This document shows, one piece after another, positions 1-10,831 of a stretch of 64,000 nucleotides of DNA; position 1 is the first letter of the stretch, and each line of letters opens with the position of its first letter. The stretch spans positions 1,860,001-1,924,000 of the forward strand of contig CP075492.1 in the NCBI GenBank assembly GCA_021613535.1, written 5' to 3'. Position numbers and translations under genes: made by a program. The stretch comes from Adineta vaga (lineage: Eukaryota; Rotifera). The notes under the pieces are model-generated. The model searched no databases and was not told the origin of the DNA. It saw only the letters and a program-made list of their open reading frames with translations.

Positions 1-1196
1 AACGTCCTATTGAATTTGTTTCAAATATTTCTTGGTTAAAACGAGCACAAACTGTAGCTGGTGGATATGGACAAGGAAATGAAATCAATCAATTATCGGA
101 ACCTAATGATATGTTTGTTGATAAAATGAATAATATTTATATTGCTGATTCATTAAATCATCGAATAATTAAATGGAATGAATATTTATATAAAAGTTTT
201 ACTATAGCTGGTGGAAATGGAAAAGGTAATGAAACAAATCAATTGAATTATCCAACAGCATTATTTATTGATAATGAAGAAAATATTTATATTTTTGATA
301 ATGGAAATAATCGTATTATTAAATGGAATATTAATAGGAACGATAGAATAATTATAATTGAACAAATCTATAATTGTTCAAGTATTTTTGTTGATCAAAA
401 ATTAAATATTTATCTTTCAGAAATTTCAAATCATCGTATTAGAAAATGGTTAAAAGATAGTCGATTAGGACAAACAATTATTAGAACAAATTCACCAAAT
501 GGAATTTATGTTCATGAAAAAACTGGGGATATTTATGTGGCAAGTTATTTAGATAATTCTGTTAAACAATTTACAGAAAATGGTTTATTTATTCGTCAAA
601 TAGGAAATAATATTCTTAAAGGTCCATTAAGTCTTATTATTCATGATGATAATTTATTAAAAAGAGTTTATATATTTATTGTTGATAGTGAACATCATCG
701 AATATTACAAATACAAATTGATAATCCATTGAATATAAAAACAATAGCAGGAATTAATAATGAATCAGGTAATGATCAATATCATTTAAATAAACCAATA
801 AAAATTCAATTTGATTCAAATTATAATTTATTAATACTCGATTCAAATAATCATCGAATTCAAAAATTTTCAATAATAAACAATAATTATCATAATCCAT
901 CATATTTAACATCATCAATGAAATCTACAACACTTTCAACATCAGTTAATGTACAACAATCAAATTATCAAAAAATATCGAATAATGATGGTGATGATGA
1001 TCATCATCATCATCTTTCAAATGAAAAACATTCGCCAATTGATGATACATTTGTTCCTCAACCTAACTTTGATTATAATCGACAATCTTTCGATATTAAT
1101 AGATATCAAAGTAATATTCATAATACTTGGCATGATTCTTCTATTCATCAAGCAAAACCTTCATCTTTTAGAAAATCTTCTTTTCGTAAAGGATAA
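1..1196 (+). CDS. NHL-repeat beta-propeller protein (5' end outside window)
   Basis: The frame is open from base 3 to the TAA at 1194-1196, so the start lies upstream. The product has several NHL-type blades, each with the pattern 'AGGxGxGNExNQLxxP', a run like 'NIYIADSLNHRIIKW', then the next blade. The strongest blades lie at about 50-330; later ones are more diverged. After about base 890 the repeats give way to a polar, low-complexity tail rich in Ser, Asn, His and Asp, with a short His run near base 1002. NHL propellers are usually extracellular or protein-binding scaffolds, and no enzyme motif is visible. The anchored NHL gene at 21362-22611 has the same blade style and suggests that the missing start could hold a TM anchor, but this cannot be seen here. 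Confidence 0.85.
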   Translation, partial: RPIEFVSNISWLKRAQTVAGGYGQGNEINQLSEPNDMFVDKMNNIYIADSLNHRIIKWNEYLYKSFTIAGGNGKGNETNQLNYPTALFIDNEENIYIFDNGNNRIIKWNINRNDRIIIIEQIYNCSSIFVDQKLNIYLSEISNHRIRKWLKDSRLGQTIIRTNSPNGIYVHEKTGDIYVASYLDNSVKQFTENGLFIRQIGNNILKGPLSLIIHDDNLLKRVYIFIVDSEHHRILQIQIDNPLNIKTIAGINNESGNDQYHLNKPIKIQFDSNYNLLILDSNNHRIQKFSIINNNYHNPSYLTSSMKSTTLSTSVNVQQSNYQKISNNDGDDDHHHHLSNEKHSPIDDTFVPQPNFDYNRQSFDINRYQSNIHNTWHDSSIHQAKPSSFRKSSFRKG

Positions 1197-1359
1197 ATCA
1201 TTCAATTTAATATATTTTTCATTGATAAAATTAAATAAAACGATCAAGTAATAAATAGAGAAAATTTCTTTCTTTTTCTTCTTCTTTAAATTCATCAAAA
1301 AGAAAATCGAACAGATCCTATGTGAAAAACAAAAAATCATTCTAATAATATGTCATATT

Positions 1360-3229
1360 TCATTTCTTTTTATATTTTTCTTCAAATGTAATTTCGTCTC
1401 GATAAGAATCCAGATATTTAATATTCATTTGATTTGGAAAGACTTTCTGAATCTCGAAAAACGTTGAACTTAATGATTGTTTCCATGACCAAAGTTCTAC
1501 ATTCCAACCTCTTGTCAATACTGTCTCTACAACAATCGGAAAACTCGTTTGATTCTGATTTCGATTTCTATCACCTGTAACCAAAACAAGAGTTCGTCCT
1601 CTATTTGTAATTGCGGTCTCATTATAACCAAGAAGTTTATGAAAGATTTGTGCGTGTAACATATCATCTAGATGACTTTCCTAGAAAAATTTGCTTTAAT
1701 ACGATAAGTATTGAGAATATAAAAAGCACTATAACTTACTTTGCCCGTTATTGATCGTTCTCCAATTTTACATGTATAACCACAAGATTCCCATTCTTCC
1801 CAAACACGTGGAGTTTTTGGTGGTTCACTTCCACCAACAAGACGTGTTTTTATATCTATTTTTACTTTACCTCTTTCAAGTTCGTTTGCAAGCTTGGCAT
1901 TATTTACACGAATAGCTGGATTGATTTTATATGATTTTGTTTCTTTATCATAAATCGTTTGAGCACCAATAAACACATTTGAATTATCGACAATAATATA
2001 ATAATCAGTTGGTATATATGTTTGACTTGTAACATTAGTTTCTCTTGACGAATGTATGGTTTTCTTTCTCAACACAACTGGCTGTTTACTATAGTCGTGT
2101 CCAGTGGAACGGGGTCTTCAGGAGAAACAAGTTGTTTTTTTATAAAAGGCTTGATATAATTCTCGTGTATCATTATCTCTAAGTGCCACTTTTTTCACCT
2201 CGTCAATGTCTGAAGTGCGATTGAATGTTTCTCTTCTTGGATCATAATCTTCAACTTGAATCCAAACTTGTATTTGAACTGTTTCAGGCTCCATCCTTGG
2301 TTTCCTTTCTTAAAATATAAGAATATAAGTTTACATTTGTAGCAGTTTCAAGTCTTTCTTAGTGGATGAATCGAATGATCTTAGAAACATCTGAGATAAA
2401 GATAAATCAAACTCAAACCTGGCTGTGGTCTCGGACGTGATGATGTTTCGGATTCCTTGACAAAAATTCGATAATTATTTAAGCGAGATACGCAGTGTCC
2501 TGAAAAATAAACCATAATTTATTCTATTCAAAACTGGCTTCTTTTTACTCGATTTTACCATTAAATTTTTCAATGGCTCTTTTGATGGATTCTTCCTTTT
2601 CAAATGTAATCGTTGCCATGCCACGAAATTCAGAATTGTGAAGTTTGTCTTTAAATAGATAAATGTATGATTTGTTCGTTCTTTCATTAATCTAAATACA
2701 AGAGAATTCAATTTAGAATTTATTTTCTACAATTTTTTCCTTATTACTTTGATATGACCAGCCTCCGAGAAGACTTCTCGTAATGTATCGTATAGGCGTC
2801 GATCAGACATATTCAGTGGTAAAGACCAGACAAATATCTGATATCGATTGAATGTTGTACTAGAAGTACTTCCAGAGTCATCAGATTCTTCCGCATCTGA
2901 ATTCGGCATTTCTGTTTCATCTTTAATAAATGTTAGTTTTCCTTTTGAACATTGTCTAAATAAATAAATGATAAACAAATTTGTTTATTCATTTTCTATA
3001 CATACATATTACAACACATCAAGCTATCGTAACCTTTGATGGTTCTAACAGTCAGAATCATTCCACATGTTCTACATTTAAGGCATTCTTTATGCGACAC
3101 CTAAAATATTCGAGTGTTTTCACATGAAGAAAAAGATTCTCACGAACTTACTGTGTCAAGACATTCGATTCCGTCCTTTGGATCGACTTTTTTATGACAT
3201 ATTCCACACATTGGCGATGGAGACGCCAT
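1360..3229 (-). CDS. LIM-like zinc finger / RRM / NYN-domain ribonuclease-like protein, with one reading-frame break
   Basis: Seven exons can be joined: 3229-3152, 3100-3006, 2955-2748, 2691-2559, 2499-2419, 2308-1740 and 1680-1360. All six introns are GT..AG (50-110 bp), and the summed exon length is 1485 bases. The start ATG is followed by CGIC and HKECLKCRTC, a LIM-like Cys/His pattern (residues ~8-57). Next comes an acidic linker and an RRM (about 85-175), with 'YQIFVWSLPL' as RNP2-like and 'FRGMATITFE' as RNP1-like strands. After a linker that may be ubiquitin-like comes a NYN (PIN-fold) domain with 'YIIVDNSNVFIGAQ' and 'TLVLVTGDRNRN', which carry the acidic residues such nucleases use. 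In exon 6 the frame hits a TGA at about 2118. The other frame reads sensibly between the A7 run (2135-2141) and about 2070, so two compensating one-base shifts or assembly indels are likely. The inferred role is an RNA-binding and possibly RNA-cleaving protein. Confidence 0.75.
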
Positions 3230-4953
3230 TCTTACTCTTTTTGTTTCAGCTCTGATAAAGAAAGTAAAAAAATATAAAGTAAATCTTTACTCTTTATCAA
3301 GTAATGATAAGAGTTTTGTTATCGCTATTTGTAATCACTTTTACAATAGTAACTTGTATGGTGTCTCTTTTTCTCGCTCTTGTTGATATTTTTCATCCTT
3401 AGTTTAAATATTTCAAGTTTACTGCGTTGACAAAAACATTTTATCAGATATTTTCAATAATTTTCCGCGAAAACCCATAATAAATGTGTTTTAGATTCAT
3501 TAAGATTTTCTCCAGGCTCGACCTCCTTGCCGTGCGATTGTCATTCAATAATTCCATTGAACCATCTGGTCATATTTATAGTAAGATTAAATATGATAAT
3601 CTCTCTGATTAGTAAGGCGAAATCTTTTTATATCCAAATATGCATATCATATACAGGTAAAATCTTAATAACTCTAAATTCTTGCTTAAGTTTTACGTTT
3701 GCGGACGACTTCGCGAGTTTTACTCAGCTTTAACAGAAAATATCCTGTTAAAGGAGTTCCTAGAACTAAGCGCTTCATTAATAACACCACAATAATAGAA
3801 AAATGTATAAACTGGTGTGCTAGCATTTCCACAAACGAGTCCACCGTTAATTATGACATTGACGAAGTGAAAACTCTTGCTGCTTTCCCTGAAAAATTCT
3901 AATTTCTCCTCTTCTCGTATCTTCTCTCTGTGTTTTTTCTTGTTGGTGTTGTTCATTCTCAGAACTTTCCTCTTGTCTTTGTACGAATGAGATTCAAAGA
4001 ATGTTGTCAATGTTGAATTTCTTTCTGCCCTTATATGTTATCACTTCTTCTTCTTTTCTTTTGCTGTTGCTCTTTCTTTCTCCTCCATCATATTCTTTTA
4101 TCCTATGTACTGTAAGAACCTTCAAGGTCGACAGATTGTTGCTCAATAAAATTTAGAGAAAAATCTTAATAACTTCATGAATATTTCCTCTGGCAACAGT
4201 ATTTATCCTTTATAGTTATGACCATTGATATATAAACACACTTTATTGTGATAAGATTACACCTGGTGAAAGGTAGATATTTATTAGAATGTTTAGGTAT
4301 TGAAAAGTTTAACTAATGCGTAGGGTATTATAATTCAATAAATATATGTGAATCTTAATACTAAAACACATTCTAATTTATCGACTAACAAAACTAGTTT
4401 ATGCATATTTATACATCTGATAATCTACAAGTTCCTGAATATTATCAGAAGTAGTCAACTGAATTAATTGTGACGAAGGTATTCGATATGTAAATATTTT
4501 TTAAAATCTTCTAAATCCTTAGGTATAGTTGACGTTTATCTACATTTGATGTTGATCTGGTTTATCTTCTCTGTAGCTGCAATTTTTCAAATTATAATTT
4601 TTCTAATTCAAACTACACTATATATTGTCATAAAAATCGAAAAATTAATTTAAATATTACCGTTTGTTGACATTTAATAAAAAAATTTTTATTTTGATTA
4701 AAAAATCACATGTTTTTCTATACTGTAAAAAAGTGGGGAATAACCAACGATAAAAGCGTTTATGATGGTCTCATAAACGTAGAAAAAGATTTATGAATTT
4801 TCAGCGTATAAGAAACTCTGTTTTTATTGTGCTTGACAAAGATATAAATCCTTTTTGGATTTATGAAGTACTTCAAGAAACAGAAGAAAAGATTTATTAT
4901 ACATTGCGAATCGTCTAATTGTTATTTTTTACAACTTTCCATGCTGTAAGATC
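3230..4953. other. Intergenic, no convincing gene
   Basis: AT-rich sequence upstream of the LIM/RRM/NYN gene. Short open frames on both strands between about 3527 and 4010 overlap each other, lack recognisable domains and have no convincing splice context. No RNA gene or repeat array was seen. Confidence 0.5.
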
Positions 4954-5011
4954 ATGGTGTGAGTGTAGGTGGTTTTCTTTTTTTAGCCACACCCACACCC
5001 TCACCCACCCC
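4954..5011. repeat. Telomere-like hairpin repeat, copy a
   Basis: A G-rich strand (GGTGTGAGTGTAGGTGG) is followed after a T-rich spacer by its C-rich counterpart (CCACACCCACACCCTCACCC). The arms resemble the bdelloid telomere unit TGTGGG and its complement, so the stretch can fold back on itself. It belongs to the dispersed family described under findings. Confidence 0.7.
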
Positions 5012-6885
5012 TGAAAATTTCAAAGTGAGGCTAGGTTTAAACCGAATTCCTCGGACTGCGTTAATGTGATTCTCATTAACTCTTATATGAAGATTTTGTG
5101 AAATTTTGTTAGTTTTTGTACGATTGCTTTTAATTGCATTCGATTCATTGTTTGTTATTTACACTCAATGATGTTCTAGGATATATTCAGTTCAGGAAAG
5201 AAGCATAAATGTAAAGATGAAATTACAGAAGTTATATTGACAGATATCTAACCATTCTTTGTGCTTTCATATTCACATACCAAATTTGTTAAATGAAGAT
5301 AAGTTTATAAATATATTGTTACAATTTGAATATGGAATGAGAGAATGATCTCTTGGCTAAGACAAAATTCTATACTTATATTTGAGAATAAAAGGATGTT
5401 TGTACTGAACAAGAAAGCAGAACAGAATTACTTTTTTCAAGGATGAAATAAAATGTACCGAAAAAAAGAGATGGTCAATATCTCATCTTTCTATACCTAT
5501 GCAATGACTTACTTTAACTAACGTTGATAAATTGGTCAAATGATGAAAAAGAGAAAGAAAGGATAAACAAGTTGAAACATAAAGCAGAACAATATGACGT
5601 TAATATGTGTTTGACGAACAAATGTGATGTTTGCATTAGAGATTACATTATTTATCTTTTGCAACTCTAGTGAGTTATATATAAAGATGAAATAGTTTAG
5701 AATAGTAACACATTTCTCTTTAATTTTAAGTTGCTTATGAAACACAATATGTATAACAAACAAATACATAGTGAGTATACCATTGAAAATAATTCATCAT
5801 GCTAAGAATCCAATGATGAGGATGCACTAGTGTGACAAATCATCCTATTCTATAACGTTCAATATTATAGAAGAGGATGTGTTTCATTTGGATGTGAAGA
5901 GTAATAAGAGTGAACGCATCCCCAGTGAAACAAACGAACCCAGATCGATGATTCCGGGCTTCAGAAAAAAATCGAATTTCACCGGAACAGACCAGAAAGT
6001 AATGAAAATGGAAGCAGTATTCAGACCAAGAAATTGTTGGAATCTTTCCGATGTGCAAGAAATTCCCGGTCAGAACATTCCGGTACCGGTCGGTTCCCAC
6101 TCTTATTTTTCGATCTGGGAAGGGTTCGGACGCGATGTATTCTAAAGACGCGTCTAAATGCGTTTCATAAAAATGTAAAAATTTCGAAGAAAATATCATA
6201 ATCCATTTCGGATTCTATAATAGATTCGGGGATCCGCTTTTCCCTCATTGTCTTAGCTTAACCTGGGAAACGGATTGAAACTCACATTAAGCGATAGCGA
6301 TCAGAAGTTTTCGACCTACAGAACTGAGCTATATATGGCGAGAAGAAATCTTTTATCGTTGAAAATTTCATCGCTCAAATGATTTATTTCAATAAGGGAG
6401 AATTTTTCAAAATAATAATGATAATAACGTCTTATAGATTTAACGCTCGTTGGAACAGACCACGGTTATTATTAGTATTTTTTCCACATGCAGTCGGGTT
6501 CTTTCGTCTTTTTCTTTTTTCGGACGGCGATATGTGCACTCTCTTCTGTCCAACATACTGACTAATCATGTAGTTAGTACGAAGCTTATAATCATATAAT
6601 TTAAACAATAGTAAATAAAATATATATAAACCGACGATTTTTTTGTCACGTAGTTATTTCTGCTAGCGCAACACCTTCTGAAGTAAAATCGGGTCTAGAA
6701 TACGAGAAATGAACGCGTACAAGCGCTCTCAAGAATATGATCGCACTCCAAGGCAACTGAGAAAAATATCTGGGACACGTTTGAATGCATCGATCTTGTG
6801 TTTCGTATTTCTATGGGCATTTTCGATAAATTGCTTGTACATTTGAGTTGCCTCTTCCGAATATCTTTAGAAGAGTGAATATAGG
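5012..6885. other. Intergenic; GC-richer island at 5880-6190 open on both strands
   Basis: Mostly AT-rich non-coding sequence. Between 5880 and 6190 base composition is clearly less AT-rich, and frames stay open on both strands (88 and 119 codons). Neither product shows a domain, so the openness may simply reflect composition. A GGATCCGCTTTTCCC motif at about 6229 matches the short element seen again at 8305, 40300 and 41770. Confidence 0.4.
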
Positions 6886-7672
6886 ATGATCGTGATTCTA
6901 TCATTTCTTGGATTGCAATCATCAATATCTTTTTTTTCAGTTATTCTCTCGTTGGTATTGGCATTTACTATCGCTGCACCGAGAAAACGACAAGCTGCTA
7001 CAATCAACATCGCGAAAACTACGGCCAGTGCTAATCTATCAGGTAAGATTTAGACTAAATGCATCTAAATCAATGATGTTAATGCAATGATTTTGTCGTC
7101 CTATGAGAGATCTGTAAGTACTACATGAAAGGAAAGTCTCATTAGTCGATTTTTAGAAAACAAATTTTCCTATCCATAGATTAATCAAAAAATTTCAGTT
7201 CACAGCGAAAAAAATTATACTAGTAAATTGATGTACCCAGACCCAGACCCACACCCTCAAAAGATTTCTTTTCAAAATAAACAAATAAAAATGTTTTTAT
7301 TTAGGATGGTCTAATATTAGCAGACTTAATTATGGACGAGCTATGCACACAGCGTCTATATTAACAGATGGAAAAGTATTAGTTACTGGTGGAATGATGT
7401 CGAAGCTATAAATGGGGCTGAATTGTATGATCCATTAACGGAACTTTGGACAATTACTGCTAGTATGAATTATGTAAGAACATCTCACACAGCATCCTTA
7501 TTAAAAGATAGAAAAGTGTTAGTGACTGGTGGATCTATTTCTGGTAGTACTCTGAATACTGCTGAGTTATATGATTCATCAACGAATATATGGACAACTA
7601 CTAGTGGCGCGAATAATCAATGACATCGTGACACGGTCTTTACATTAAAAAATGAAAAAAACGCTAACTGAG
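6886..7672 (+). pseudogene. Membrane-anchored Kelch-repeat gene, broken and truncated
   Basis: Exon 1 (6886-7042) encodes a hydrophobic N-terminal segment ('VILSLVLAFTIAA'), a basic 'PRKRQ' turn and a Thr/Ala-rich stalk, ending in phase 1 at a GTAAG donor. After a 262 bp intron, exon 2 (from 7305) starts with 'GWSNISRLNYGRAMHTASIL' and gives Kelch blades ('TDGKVLVTGG', 'AELYDPLTELW'). The frame is lost at a TAA (7409-7411) and resumes one frame over at 'NGAELYDP'. A second stop follows at 7621-7623, after which only a decayed half blade can be read. Intact relatives in this window have about six blades, so most of the propeller is missing. The intron carries a C-rich telomere-like tract at 7235-7262. 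Confidence 0.8.
7235..7262. repeat. C-rich telomere-like tract inside an intron
   Basis: CCCAGACCCAGACCCACACC followed by CTCAAAAG. It is one half of the dispersed hairpin repeat (the CACCCTCAAG end is recognisable) and lies within the intron of the broken Kelch gene. Confidence 0.6.
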
Positions 7673-7918
7673 AGTAAAAATAATGATACATTATATATGA
7701 ATAATGAAGACTTAGATTGATCATTTTAAAATAGAAAACTAACAATCAAAATGATTTTCGTCTTTTAATATATTTAATGAACCTCGAAAATTGTTGTTGA
7801 TACGAACAACATATTATTGTCTTGATAAACACTATCATTATGGGCAATATCATATAGGTTTTTTTATCAAATATGATTTTGAATTGTATTCAGTTTTGAC
7901 AATCAGAGATCTGAACAA
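7673..7918. other. Short gap, decayed sequence
   Basis: AT-rich. The first bases are the decayed continuation of the Kelch pseudogene. Nothing else was recognised. Confidence 0.4.
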
Positions 7919-7964
7919 TCGGGTGTGGGTTGATATAAAGAATCGAGACCCACACCCTCAAGAT
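7919..7964. repeat. Telomere-like hairpin repeat, copy c
   Basis: Reads GGGTGTGGGTTGATATAAAG, then AATCGAGACCCACACCCTCA. The whole unit, including the non-telomeric middle, recurs in inverted orientation at 8244-8290. The two are therefore copies of one element rather than chance G-rich tracts. Confidence 0.8.
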
Positions 7965-8205
7965 TTTACTGTTTTTCATTAAAAATACTAGAGTTTCTGT
8001 TAAAGTAAAGTCTTATAACTTTTGGATATTTTCTTCATTTGATAAAAAAAATAACTGTAAAAAACATGCTTATAAAGGTAAACAAGCTGCAATCTCTTTG
8101 TAATACGACAAAGAAATATGATGCGTCATTATATATATTATATATTATTTTGAAAGTCGGTAGGGTGCCGCCTACCCACCCGGCGATATCTGGTTACGCG
8201 ACTAG

Positions 8206-8291
8206 AGGGTGAGTGTGGATGTCGGTGTGGGTATGAGTTAATATCTTGAGGGTGTGGGTCTCGATTCTTTATATCAACCCACACCCACAAG
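8206..8291. repeat. Telomere-like hairpin repeat, copy d (inverted relative to copy c)
   Basis: A longer version: G-rich AGGGTGAGTGTGG and GGTGTGGGTATGAG, then the unit CTTGAGGGTGTGGGTCTCG .. CAACCCACACCCACAAGG. The inner part is the reverse complement of copy c. Together the two copies, about 280 bp apart, form a larger inverted repeat. Confidence 0.8.
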
Positions 8292-8345
8292 GATCCGTCA
8301 GGTTCCAAAAAAATGTGTAGGATCCGCTTTTTTCTCCTTGCTTTC
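8283..8345. repeat. GGATCCGC(T)n short element
   Basis: Bounded by CAAGGATCC and GGATCCGCTTTTTTCTCCTT. The motif GGATCCGCTTTTTTC recurs as a palindrome at 40300-40340 and in degenerate form at 41765-41865, pointing to a short dispersed element of unknown type. Confidence 0.55.
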
Positions 8346-8960
8346 CTTTTTACAAAATATTTTAGCCATTTTGGGTAAATGGCATATATAGTTTTCTGAT
8401 TAATTCCGATATTGGACCTCAAATGAATCCTATCGGATCTCCCTAGTCTTAGACAAAATGAGCTTTTCAGCGCAGTCCCTTTAGGACTAAAATAGGGAAC
8501 TCACAGAGTCTATTTGCAATAATAGCCTGCATTTAATGGGTTTTGCTTGAAATCGGGTTATTGTTGTAATGAAGTTTTGGCTATAATAGTATTATGCCTG
8601 TAATGATGCCTTGTCTGTGATAGAGAAATGTCTGTAATAGAGGGCGCGGGAGGGGAGAGGGCCAAATTTCTCGACTTAAAACTTGGACACACTTATTTTT
8701 CTTTGAAAAGTATATATGATTTCCGACTGTTTCTTAACACCAGATCCGCCGGGATCTTATCGAAAGCAGTCGAAATCCGACAATATATAACCGACAGAAT
8801 CTAACGTACCCATTTCGACCTATGAGCTATCTCTCACTTTATTAACTTAGTATATTTAACATCGTTATTTATCAGTTAACTTGTATTTGTTTTTCGATAA
8901 GTATAAATAGACATTTCTTTTGAAACGTAAGAACATAAACATCGTGTTTAAGTTTTAACA
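8346..8960. other. Intergenic; degenerate CTGTAAT-like tandem stretch
   Basis: No gene seen. Around 8540-8650 variants of TGTCTGTAATAGA recur several times at uneven spacing, which may be a decayed tandem repeat. A polypurine run (GCGGGAGGGGAGAGGG) follows at about 8645. Confidence 0.4.
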
Positions 8961-10309
8961 ATGAAGGTAAATAATTATCTCTACTGAGAATATTTCACTT
9001 GTTTTTATTGTTTTTTAGCTATTTATTTTTTGTATTCTATTTGGTACAGTTGTGTGTGATTTATCACTTGAACAGGATAAATTAAAGCGTGATTATAAAA
9101 AAACAATATGCAAATGGTGATGAAGAACTTGAACGTAAACAGATCTCCGTTAATAATTTTAATCGCATACGAAATTATCCACAAACTCATCCAGATGCTT
9201 CGTTAACTATGGGAATTAATGATTTAACTGATGGACGTGTTCAAGTAAGTCATCATTACAAAAACGTTTCAATTCAAAAACCAAAACATATTGTAGGAAG
9301 TTGTTTCTGATACAAAATTATCTTTTAAATCGTATCCAATGTCATCGAAGCAATCGACTGATGTAAAAAATTTCTCTGAATCACTTGATTGACGTGTAAA
9401 AGGTGTCGTCTCACCGGTGAAAAGGCTAGGTATAATTGGAGGAGTCGTCTCTGCTGTTGTCAGTACTGGTATGATAATCGAAAAAGATCTGTAAATGAAG
9501 TTTTATCATCTAGTACTTTTTATATAGAACTTGTGGAAAGTCTTTTTGCTATTGAAGGAAAACAACTTATTGAAGGTAGTATTTCTCGAATATTTGATTG
9601 TTGTCCACAACCAAATGATACTTTTGAATGTATACAAAATATGAGTGGTATTTGTAAGAATAGTGATTATCCTACTGCTCTTCATAAATGTGAACCAAAT
9701 CAATGTAAACCATTTGCAACCGTATGTATTATATATATATATATATATTATGTAGAATATTATTTTAAAATGCATATAGTTCAACACAATTAAGAGATTG
9801 ACAAATAACGATGAAAATACAATGTTAGCTTGGATACAAGAATCTACACTTTATGCAAAAATGGATGCTAGTAGTGAAGAATTTTCAGAGTATAAAGGAG
9901 GTATCTTTGATTATGAAGGGTGTTCAGAAACAATGATTGATCATGTGGTATAAACTGAATAGATTTTGTCTCTCTCTTAAAATAATATTCTGTTATTTAG
10001 TTACAAATTGTTGGTTATGGTGTTGAAGGTGGTAAACCGTTTTGGATATGCAAAAATAGCTGGGGTAGATAATTATATCAATCATAAAGGTTTTTCGTTA
10101 CTTTCGATTTTTCTTCTATAGGTGATCATTGGGGAGAGGGTGGCTATATACGTATTGCCCGCGGTAAAAATTTGTGTGGTATTGCTACAAATGTCGTACA
10201 AATTGCTAACACAAAGACAAGTGATGCTTCACGACAACAAACTACTATTCCAATGATTTTTATCCTATTATTAACAGTCATCTATCAAACGATTATCGGC
10301 TACTATTAA
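8961..10309 (+). pseudogene. Papain-family (C1A) cysteine protease gene, broken; active-site Cys segment not recognisable
   Basis: Six exons fit: 8961-8966, 9019-9244, 9297-9721, 9795-9947, 10001-10064 and 10122-10309, with short GT..AG introns. The order is a signal peptide ('LFIFCILFGTVVC'), an I29-type propeptide, a mature domain, and a hydrophobic C-terminus suggesting a TM or GPI anchor. Catalytic His ('DHVLQIVGYG') and Asn ('KNSWGDHWGEGGY') are present. Three defects are visible. An A7 run (9097-9103) puts the propeptide out of frame. A TGA (9390-9392) stands where the family has Trp in 'DWR'. The expected QG-C-G-S-C-W-A-F segment reads 'LGIIGGVVSAVVS', with no Cys. Downstream frames also shift before 'LVESLFAIEGKQL'. 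It is most likely a decayed lysosomal or secreted protease. Confidence 0.8.
9728..9749. repeat. (AT)n microsatellite
   Basis: Uninterrupted TA dinucleotides just after the donor of the third protease intron. Confidence 0.9.
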
Positions 10310-10390
10310 TCAAAATATTCAACTAAAAAGAAATATATATATTTATGTTTAATTTAAATCATTTATCATAAAATAAATCAACGAAATTCA

Positions 10391-10430
10391 TCTTGAGGGT
10401 GGGTGTGGGTATCGCTCTTTTTACGCCCAC
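10391..10430. repeat. Telomere-like hairpin repeat, copy e
   Basis: CTTGAGGGTGGGTGTGGG, spacer with CTCTTTTTACG, then a short CCCACC arm. It lies 80 bp after the protease gene. Confidence 0.65.
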
Positions 10431-10585
10431 CAATCACATAGCCTTTCTTAAAGAATGATAATATAATTATTTATTAAGAAAAAATGCTACAATATCAATA
10501 AATATGAAAAATACACATCAAACCACTGAATAACTGATTAATATCCAATTTTTCATCAACATAACTTTCTTGCATCTAATACTTC

Positions 10586-10831
10586 TCATTCCTCCTCATT
10601 ATCATAAAAACATACATTATTAACGATAAAATCAATGTTGGTAAGATTGTAGTTCCAATAATTCGTTCCTTGAGATAAAATCTTAAAACTACTAACAAAT
10701 CTTGTAGTTATATGTCGAGAAAAACATTGAGTTTGAAAATGATTTATTAAGAATCCATCAGAAGAATTTTCATTCATTTCTTTCTTTATTAAGATAATAA
10801 TAATCTGATGTAAAATTATATTTTTTATCAT
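10586..10831 (-). other. Possible small gene remnant, unrecognised
   Basis: An 81-codon frame whose C-terminal half ('SFKILSQGTNYWNYNLTNID', ending in 'NEEE') looks protein-like, while the start is a low-complexity Ile-rich run. No family is recognised and no splice partner was found. It may be the last exon of a decayed gene or a chance frame. Confidence 0.25.

Noticed and set aside
3527-4010. Overlapping plus and minus frames of 67-96 codons
   Set aside because: They contradict each other and show no motif. The minus frame is dominated by Lys/Arg/Glu runs.
5840-6199. Opposed open frames of 119 and 88 codons
   Set aside because: Frames are open on both strands in a GC-richer block, with no domain, no signal and no splice partner. 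Most likely a composition effect or an old repeat.
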